Origin: Chloroflexia bacterium
GTDB taxonomy: Bacteria > Chloroflexota > Chloroflexia > Thermomicrobiales > JALYUS01
Reading direction: 5' to 3'
NCBI GenBank assembly: GCA_025928215.1
Contig: JAICJW010000031.1
Span: forward strand, 1 to 17,582
Length of the DNA: 17,582 bases
In this document: positions 12,484-17,582 of the stretch, piece by piece
Layout of the letters: every line of letters begins with the position of its first letter
Position numbering within the stretch: the first letter of the stretch is position 1
Notes under the pieces: generated by a model
Told to the model about the DNA's origin: nothing
The model's input: the letters and a program-made list of their open reading frames with translations, nothing else
Databases searched by the model: none
Translations under genes and position numbers: made by a program

Positions 12484-12872
12484 GGGGGTGTCAGGCGCGT
12501 AAGCCGGGTTCTGTTCACGCACTGCTGCGCTGATGACCATCTCTCTCCGCCCCGACGAGCGGGACGGGCCGCGTCGTCGCCTTCGCGGCTGCTCTCGACT
12601 TTCGGTCTCGGCGAGCCACCGTCAGCAACCGGGATCGGCTGCGTGCGACCGGATCGGAGATTGCAGCAGGGAGGATTGCCCGTTTCATCCGGCCCGCCGA
12701 AGCGGCCGGCACCGTTTCTGTTGCTCTCAGGCGGTTACCCGCCCGCCCGCCTCAGGCGGGACTGTCAGCGCCGTGAAGCGCTTCCCCGGCTTTCGCCGGG
12801 CACCCTGCTCTGTGCTGCCCGGACTTTCCTCTACGGCTTGCGCCACAGCGGTCATCCTGCCCAACACCCCGT
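12484..12872 (-). ncRNA. rnpB: RNase P RNA (bacterial class A type)
   Basis: Read on the minus strand, this has the universal 5' core GAGGAAAGTCCGGGC (near 12835-12820) and the 3' core ACAGAACCCGGCTTA (near 12515-12500). The ends pair as helix P1 (CGGGGTGTTGGGC with GCGCCTGACACCCC). The internal GC-rich stems and the total length of about 389 nt fit the bacterial ribozyme that cuts 5' leaders from pre-tRNAs. Both ends are estimated from P1 and may be off by a few bases. It lies between tRNA-Leu (60 nt upstream) and tRNA-His (11 nt downstream), on the same strand. Confidence 0.95.
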
Positions 12873-12932
12873 ATTGCCTTGTCAACGCGCCGCGCATCTC
12901 AACGGAGGCACGGCCTCAGGGAGACGAAAGAG

Positions 12933-13019
12933 TGGTGCCGAAGGAGGGATTTGAACCCTCACGCCCCTACGGGCACTACGCCCTGAACGTAGCGCGTCTG
13001 CCGATTCCGCCACTTCGGC
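12933..13019 (-). tRNA. tRNA-Leu (anticodon CAG)
   Basis: This 87-nt class II tRNA has acceptor GCCGAAG/CTTCGGC and anticodon loop TTCAGGG in stem CTACG/CGTAG. It has a long variable arm (TGCCCGTAGGGGCGT), T-loop TTCAAAT and an encoded CCA. Only 3 nt separate it from the CCA end of tRNA-Thr. Confidence 0.96.
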
Positions 13020-13022
13020 CAA

Positions 13023-13097
13023 TGGAGCCGACGATCGGATTTGAACCGATGACCTGCTGTTTACGAAACAGCTGCTCTGCCGCTGAGCTACGTCGGC
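13023..13097 (-). tRNA. tRNA-Thr (anticodon CGT)
   Basis: The acceptor GCCGACG pairs with CGTCGGC. The anticodon loop is TTCGTAA in stem GCTGT/ACAGC, and the T-loop is TTCAAAT. CCA is encoded at 13023-13025. It is the first gene of the minus-strand stable-RNA cluster, behind a strong promoter. Confidence 0.96.
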
Positions 13098-13112
13098 GCT
13101 CTCGCCGCAGGG

Positions 13113-13141
13113 ATTCTACCATGCGTCAGATACAAGCGCAA
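13113..13141 (-). promoter_or_regulatory. Promoter of the tRNA-Thr / tRNA-Leu / rnpB / tRNA-His / tRNA-Arg cluster
   Basis: On the minus strand, TTGCGC (13141-13136), a 17-bp spacer and TAGAAT (13118-13113) are joined by an extended -10 TGG. The first tRNA starts at 13097, about 16 nt after the -10. No other clear promoter is seen between the five RNA genes. Confidence 0.7.
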
Positions 13142-13245
13142 TATGCCGTTTTCGCCCTTCGTAGTGTCCGCATTTTCCCTAAAGGCACATGCCTTGCCCA
13201 CAAGTCACGTACCCTGGCGCATTCCTGTGTCTCACCGACACGACA

Positions 13246-13274
13246 TTGACTGATCGGCACGAGCGGGCTACACT
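13246..13274 (+). promoter_or_regulatory. Sigma70 promoter of the XRE regulator gene
   Basis: TTGACT (13246-13251) and TACACT (13269-13274) are separated by exactly 17 bp. The gene starts at 13307, giving a short leader with the GGGAGG ribosome-binding site at 13295-13300. It is divergent from the tRNA cluster promoter about 105 bp away. Confidence 0.75.
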
Positions 13275-13306
13275 AAATCTCGTAGCAGATACGTGGGAGG
13301 CGACTA

Positions 13307-13723
13307 ATGGCGGATGAGCAAACGACGGGGGCCGCGGTCCAGTTCGGGCAGACGCTGACGCGCCTCCGCACCGCGCAGCGGCTCTCGCAAAATCAACTCG
13401 CGCAGCGTGCCGGTCTCAATCACTCGTACATTAGCCGCCTGGAATCGGGCGGTCGCGGTGATCCGTCGCGCGTCGTCGTCGAGCAATTCGTCGGCGCGCT
13501 CGGCCTCGATCCCGCGGGCCGCGATGCCGATGATCTCCGCATGGCGGCGGGCTTTCTGCCCATTGATCCGGCGCACTTGCTGACCGGCGAGACCTCGCTC
13601 GCCAAGTTGGCCGCCCTCCTCGAAGAAACGAACTTACCGGAGCCATCGCGCACCACCCTGCGGCGCATCCTCGCATTGCTTGTTGAGGAGTACACACGAA
13701 TCGCGCTGGGCGGTGGGCAGTGA
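13307..13723 (+). CDS. XRE-family helix-turn-helix transcriptional regulator
   Basis: This 138-residue protein has an N-terminal Cro/C1-type HTH domain at about 13-72 (FGQTLTRLRTAQRLSQNQLA, then RAGLNHSYISRLESGGR). The LSQNQLAQRAGLNHSYISRLE core is canonical. The C-terminal half (about 85-138) is predominantly helical and unassigned; it may mediate dimerisation or ligand binding. It lacks the peptidase or cupin domains of longer relatives. It has its own consensus-like promoter and lies between the tRNA/rnpB cluster and dnaE, so its targets cannot be inferred; self-regulation is common for such small regulators. The final residues (ALGGGQ) and the TGA stop fall inside a heptamer repeat at 13708-13735. 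The C-terminus may therefore have been reshaped by that repeat. Confidence 0.88.
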   Translation: MADEQTTGAAVQFGQTLTRLRTAQRLSQNQLAQRAGLNHSYISRLESGGRGDPSRVVVEQFVGALGLDPAGRDADDLRMAAGFLPIDPAHLLTGETSLAKLAALLEETNLPEPSRTTLRRILALLVEEYTRIALGGGQ

Positions 13724-13735
13724 GCGGTGGGCAGC
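13708..13735 (+). repeat. Heptamer repeat spanning the XRE gene stop codon
   Basis: Four units in register, GGGCGGT, GGGCAGT, GAGCGGT and GGGCAGC, contain the TGA stop at 13721-13723. This is the cleanest copy of the window-wide repeat family. Confidence 0.8.
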
Positions 13736-13769
13736 GATGGTCGGTATCGCCTCATTGCCCGGTCCCGTA

Positions 13770-13798
13770 TGGACAGTACGTACGCGCTTTGGTAGGCT
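13770..13798 (+). promoter_or_regulatory. Putative promoter of dnaE
   Basis: TGGACA (13770-13775), a 17-bp spacer and TAGGCT (13793-13798) are joined by an extended -10 TGG. The dnaE start at 13859 would have a leader of about 55 nt. Confidence 0.5.
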
Positions 13799-13858
13799 GA
13801 ACGTACAAGGTGATCGTCGCAATCAGGCGGCTTCGGCGGCATCAATCGAGGAGACCAT

Positions 13859-16800
13859 ATGGCAACGGGTTCTTCCATGCGGCAGTCGGTCGAATTCGCG
13901 CATCTCCATCTCCACTCGGAGTTTTCGCTCTTAGATGGGATGGGGAAGATTCCCGACTACATGGCGCGGATGGAAGAACTTGGCATGACGGCCGCCGCGC
14001 TGACCGATCATGGCATGATGTATGGCGCGATGGATTGGATGAAGGCGGGGAAGAAGACGGGTTTCCGCACGATCGTCGGCATGGAGGCGTATGTCGCGCC
14101 CGAGGGGCGGCATGAGCGGAAGAAGTCGCCGATCCATCATCTGACCCTTCTGGCACGCAACGAGACCGGCTACCGAAATCTCCTCGAACTGGCAAGCAAA
14201 GCGAGTTTGGAGGGGTTTTATTACAAGCCGCGCATTGACTACGACCTCCTTGCGCAAAAGGCGGACGGGATCACCTGCCTCTCCGGATGCCTCTCCTCGC
14301 ACCTCGCGTCGCACATCATCCATGACCGCGACGACGCGGCCCGCCAGTTGATTGACGACATGACCCAGTGGTTCGGGCGCGATCACCTCTTTCTCGAAGT
14401 GATGGATCATGGCATGCCCGAACAGCACAAGATGACGAAATTCCTGATCGAGGAGGGGAAACGAACCGGCCTGCCGCTCGTTGCGACGAACGATGTGCAC
14501 TTCGTCCGCCGCGAGGATCATCCCGCGCACGACATCTTGCTCTGCATCCAGACGGGCGCGACGGTGGATGATCCCAACCGCTTCGCGAGCAAGACCGACC
14601 AGATTTATATGAAGAGCGGCGATGAGATGCTCGAACGATTCCACGAGATCCCGGAGGCCGTCGCGAATACGATGCGCGTCGTCGAGCAGTGCGATCTGCG
14701 TCTCGGCAACCCCGGCTTCCTGATGCCGCACTTCGCGGTGCCCGATGGCTTCACCCCCGCGACCTATCTGGAGCATTTGTGCCGCGAGGGCGCACAGCGT
14801 AAGTACGGCCATGTGGATGGCGAGGTCGCCGAGCGGCTGGCCTTCGAACTTGGCGTCATCACCGATATGGGCTTCCCGACCTACTTCCTCGTCGTCTGGG
14901 ATTTCGTCCGCTACGCGAAGGAGCATGGTGTCCTTGTCGGGCCGGGGCGCGGCAGCGCGGCGGGCAGCATCGTCGCCTATGCCCTCGATATTACGACGGT
15001 TGACCCGCTGCGGCACGGCCTGCTCTTCGAGCGTTTCCTCAACCCGTCGCGCATCTCGATGCCCGATATTGACATAGATTTCGCGGACGACCGCCGCGAC
15101 CTGATAATTAAGTATGTGACCGAGAAATATGGCACGGAGCAGGTCTCGCAGATCATCACCTTCGGGACGCTTGCCGCGCGTGCGGCGATCCGCGATGTCG
15201 GGCGCGCGCTCGGCATGCCCTACGGCGACGTGGATCAGGTGGCGAAGTTGATCCCACAGGTGCCCGCGCACCCGGTCTCCATCGGTCAGGCATTGGAGCA
15301 GGTGCCCGATCTCAAGGCGCTGCACGACAAGGATGCCAGTGTCCGGCGGCTCTTAGATACCGCGCGGACGCTCGAGGGCGTCTCCCGCCATGCCTCGACG
15401 CACGCCGCGGGCATCGTCATCTCGCGTGATCCGCTCATTCAGCATGTGCCGCTGCAACGCACCGGGACGGGCGACAATGCGGGCATCACGACGCAGTATC
15501 CGATGGGCTGGCTCGAAGAACTCGGCCTGTTGAAGATGGACTTTCTTGGCCTCAAAACGCTCACGGTGCTGACGAAGGCGCTCCACCTGCTCGAACGGCG
15601 CGGCATCACCGTGGACCTCGATACCCTCGACCTTGAAGACCCCGCCGCGTATGCGCCGCTGATGCGCGGCGAGACGATGGGCATCTTCCAGCTGGACCAG
15701 CCGACCGGCCAGCGCATCTGCGCCCTCGTCAAGCCGCGCAACTTCGCCGAGATCGTCGCCGTTGGCGCGCTCGCCCGGCCCGGCCCGATGGAGCATGCCC
15801 CGCGCTTCGCGGCGCGCAAGGAAGGCCGCGAGGAAGTGAGCTACGCCCACCCCGATCTGGAGCCGGTGCTTCGCGAGACGTATGGGTTCGCGCTCTTTCA
15901 GGAACAGGTGATGCAGATCGCGCGGGTGCTCGCGGATTACTCGCTCGCCGAGGCGGACAGCTTGCGCAAGGCGATGGGCAAGAAACTGCCCGCCGAGATG
16001 GCGAAGCATCGCGACCGGTTCGTGCAGGGCTGCGCGAAGAAGGGCGTCGCGAAGAAGACCGCCGAACCGCTCTTCGAAGAGCTGGAGAAATTCTCCGGCT
16101 ACGGCTTCAACAAGGCGCACTCAACGTGCTACGGGCTGATCGGTTATTGGTGCGCGTGGCTCAAGGCGCACTACCCCGCCGAATTCCTCGCCGCCATTCT
16201 GACGAGCGAGCAGGGGGACACCGCGCGGGTCGTCCAGTTGATTGCCGAATGTCGGCGCATGAAGATCGCCGTGTTGCCGCCTGACATTAATCGCAGCGAG
16301 CGGGATTTCAGTGTCGAGGAGACGGGGCGGACGCGAGACGACGGCGAACCGGAACGCGCCGTGCGGATCGGTCTGAGCGCGATCAAGAACGTCGGCGTCG
16401 GTGTCGTGGATGCGATCATCGCCGCCCGTGCGGAGCAGCCCGCGAAGCGGTTTGTCGGGCTGGCGCAATTCTGCGCCAGTGTGGGCGCCCAAGTGAACCG
16501 GCGCGCCGTGGAGTGTCTGATCAAAGTCGGCGCGATGCGCGACGTAGGGAACGGCCAGCAGCTTATGCTCGCGATTGAGAGCGCGATGGCGGCGGCGCAG
16601 GCGACGCGCAAAGCGGCGGCGGCGGGCCAGTTCGGGCTGTTCGGAGCGGAAATCCCCGGTGCGACCGATATTCTCGATGTGCCGCTGCCGGATGTGCCGG
16701 ACTGGGCGGTGAAAGAGCAACTGGCGCACGAAAAGGAGTTGCTCGGCATCTATCTATCCGAGCATCCGCTGACCGCAATCGCGGCGCGGGTGCGCGGTAA

Positions 16801-17398
16801 GCAGATCGTCAATCTCGGCACGGTTGATGAAGCGATGGCCGGGCAGCGGGCGACGGTGATCGGCCTCTTAACCGAGCCGCGCGCGATGCTGACGAAGAAG
16901 GGTACGATGATGCTCCGGGCCACGCTGGAAGGCGTGGATGGCGTTTCGCTCGACCTGATTGCCTTCTCCGAAGCGTACGAGCGATGCAAGGACGCACTCG
17001 TTCCCGATGTCGTCGTCGAGGTAGACGTGCGCATTGATCTTCGCGGCGAGCAGGTGCAGTTGCTCATCGAGGCGGTGCGGCAATGCGCCGAACTCGAACC
17101 GGCGGTTGACGTTCCACGCATCGAGCGGCGTTTCCATATCTCGCTCTCCGTCGAGAATTCGGACGACATGCACAGCCGCCTCCACGATTTGCTGCGCGCC
17201 TACCCCGGCAGCGACGTGGTCTTCATCCACTGTCAGACGCCGACCGGGTGGCGTGTGCTGCGGCCGATGTTCCTACGCGTTGATGGCGATGCGGGTTTGC
17301 AAACCGCCGTGCGCGCGCTGATCGGGCCTGACGCCGTGCGCGTCGAGACGGTCACTGTCGCGCGCCCGACGGAGTACGAGCAGTTCAGCGCCGATTAG
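13859..17398 (+). CDS. dnaE: DNA polymerase III alpha subunit (replicative polymerase)
   Basis: This 1179-residue C-family polymerase is complete. The N-terminal PHP domain begins HLHLHSEFSLLDG (15-27), with TDHGMMYGA and VATNDVHF further on. The palm has GPGRGSAAGS (361-370) and the catalytic MPDIDIDF with D403 and D405. Thumb/fingers follow with FQEQVMQIA and the hallmark GYGFNKAHSTCYGLIGYW. A QFGLF motif at 924-928 fits the internal beta-clamp-binding peptide. An OB-fold (about 990-1075) and a C-terminal domain end the protein. The length and order match DnaE1 of non-Firmicutes bacteria. The ATG at 13859 follows GAGGAGA (13848-13854). Its TAG stop (17396-17398) overlaps the stop of the convergent polX-like gene. 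It catalyses processive chromosomal DNA synthesis at the replisome. Confidence 0.97.
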   Translation: MATGSSMRQSVEFAHLHLHSEFSLLDGMGKIPDYMARMEELGMTAAALTDHGMMYGAMDWMKAGKKTGFRTIVGMEAYVAPEGRHERKKSPIHHLTLLARNETGYRNLLELASKASLEGFYYKPRIDYDLLAQKADGITCLSGCLSSHLASHIIHDRDDAARQLIDDMTQWFGRDHLFLEVMDHGMPEQHKMTKFLIEEGKRTGLPLVATNDVHFVRREDHPAHDILLCIQTGATVDDPNRFASKTDQIYMKSGDEMLERFHEIPEAVANTMRVVEQCDLRLGNPGFLMPHFAVPDGFTPATYLEHLCREGAQRKYGHVDGEVAERLAFELGVITDMGFPTYFLVVWDFVRYAKEHGVLVGPGRGSAAGSIVAYALDITTVDPLRHGLLFERFLNPSRISMPDIDIDFADDRRDLIIKYVTEKYGTEQVSQIITFGTLAARAAIRDVGRALGMPYGDVDQVAKLIPQVPAHPVSIGQALEQVPDLKALHDKDASVRRLLDTARTLEGVSRHASTHAAGIVISRDPLIQHVPLQRTGTGDNAGITTQYPMGWLEELGLLKMDFLGLKTLTVLTKALHLLERRGITVDLDTLDLEDPAAYAPLMRGETMGIFQLDQPTGQRICALVKPRNFAEIVAVGALARPGPMEHAPRFAARKEGREEVSYAHPDLEPVLRETYGFALFQEQVMQIARVLADYSLAEADSLRKAMGKKLPAEMAKHRDRFVQGCAKKGVAKKTAEPLFEELEKFSGYGFNKAHSTCYGLIGYWCAWLKAHYPAEFLAAILTSEQGDTARVVQLIAECRRMKIAVLPPDINRSERDFSVEETGRTRDDGEPERAVRIGLSAIKNVGVGVVDAIIAARAEQPAKRFVGLAQFCASVGAQVNRRAVECLIKVGAMRDVGNGQQLMLAIESAMAAAQATRKAAAAGQFGLFGAEIPGATDILDVPLPDVPDWAVKEQLAHEKELLGIYLSEHPLTAIAARVRGKQIVNLGTVDEAMAGQRATVIGLLTEPRAMLTKKGTMMLRATLEGVDGVSLDLIAFSEAYERCKDALVPDVVVEVDVRIDLRGEQVQLLIEAVRQCAELEPAVDVPRIERRFHISLSVENSDDMHSRLHDLLRAYPGSDVVFIHCQTPTGWRVLRPMFLRVDGDAGLQTAVRALIGPDAVRVETVTVARPTEYEQFSAD

Positions 17399-17582
17399 CC
17401 ACGCGCAACGCGGTGGGTGCGGCGGGCGAGAATATCCTCGGCGGGCCAGCAATTCAGGATATGGTCGGGCGCGAGCCAGGCCCGCCGCGCGGTCATCACC
17501 CCGAAGAGCATGTTGCCGAGACCGGTCGGGCTATGCGCGTCGCTATTGATCGTGAGAATGACGCCGGCCTCGGCGGCGCGCC
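17395..17582 (-). CDS. polX: DNA polymerase X family protein, C-terminal PHP end (partial)
   Basis: Only the last 62 codons lie in the window. On the minus strand they read AAEAGVILTINSDAHSPTGL, then a stretch with FGVMTARRAWLAPDHILNCW and PAEDILARRTHR, ending at TAA (17397-17395). The INSDAH metal-binding motif and the ARR.WL.P..ILN.W ending are typical of the C-terminal PHP domain of bacterial PolX, a gap-filling repair polymerase with 3'-5' exonuclease activity. The polymerase half lies beyond the window. The gene converges on dnaE, and the two stop codons overlap by 2 bases (the CDSs by 4), leaving no room for a terminator between them. Confidence 0.82.
   Translation of the reverse strand, partial: RAAEAGVILTINSDAHSPTGLGNMLFGVMTARRAWLAPDHILNCWPAEDILARRTHRVARG

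Noticed and set aside
12533..13249. Long plus-strand open frame across rnpB and the tRNAs
   Set aside because: It runs antisense through RNase P RNA and two tRNAs, which are securely identified. The translation is low-complexity and Arg/Pro-rich.

Overview
The window is GC-rich and gene-dense. It looks like an environmental or thermophile-associated Chloroflexota bacterium (Thermomicrobia-like). This rests on a lipoprotein-type efflux adaptor with no sign of an outer membrane partner, a DUF5666 protein, degenerate heptanucleotide repeats, and the general protein character. The phylum call is an inference, not proven by any marker here.

Layout. 15-2130: a fumarylacetoacetate-hydrolase-family enzyme and a PLP aminotransferase, closed by a strong intrinsic terminator. 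2184-4925: a hydantoinase/oxoprolinase (HyuA-like) plus DUF917 pair behind a promoter overlapped by two TGTATACAAT operator-like repeats. 4930-11159: a co-directional set in which a sensor histidine kinase and an OmpR-type response regulator flank a long MacA/HlyD-like lipoprotein adaptor, an ABC ATPase and a membrane-anchored double-DUF5666 protein. No ABC permease is present. The kinase promoter carries 11-bp-periodic TTTTACA repeats resembling PhoP/PhoB-class boxes. 11201-13141 (minus strand): tRNA-Asn, a Bcp/PrxQ peroxiredoxin, debris of a sugar ABC transporter, and a stable-RNA cluster tRNA-Thr, tRNA-Leu, rnpB, tRNA-His, tRNA-Arg. 13246-17398: an XRE-type regulator and dnaE (DNA polymerase III alpha). 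17395-17582 (minus): the C-terminal end of a PolX-family polymerase, whose stop codon overlaps that of dnaE.

The most striking item is the peroxiredoxin at 11364-11858. Its reading frame is intact on both sides of one in-frame UGA. That UGA sits exactly where the family has its peroxidatic cysteine (P-x3-T-x2-U). A perfect 7-bp hairpin with GU in its loop starts 14 nt downstream, as expected of a bacterial SECIS element. I read it as a selenoprotein peroxiredoxin; a conventional caller would report only a truncated fragment. The predicted protein has no cysteine at all.

A second theme is a family of degenerate GGGCAGT-like heptamer repeats lying at or across the 3' ends of several plus-strand genes. 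In two cases they overlap the stop codon, and in one they encode the kinase's C-terminal tail.
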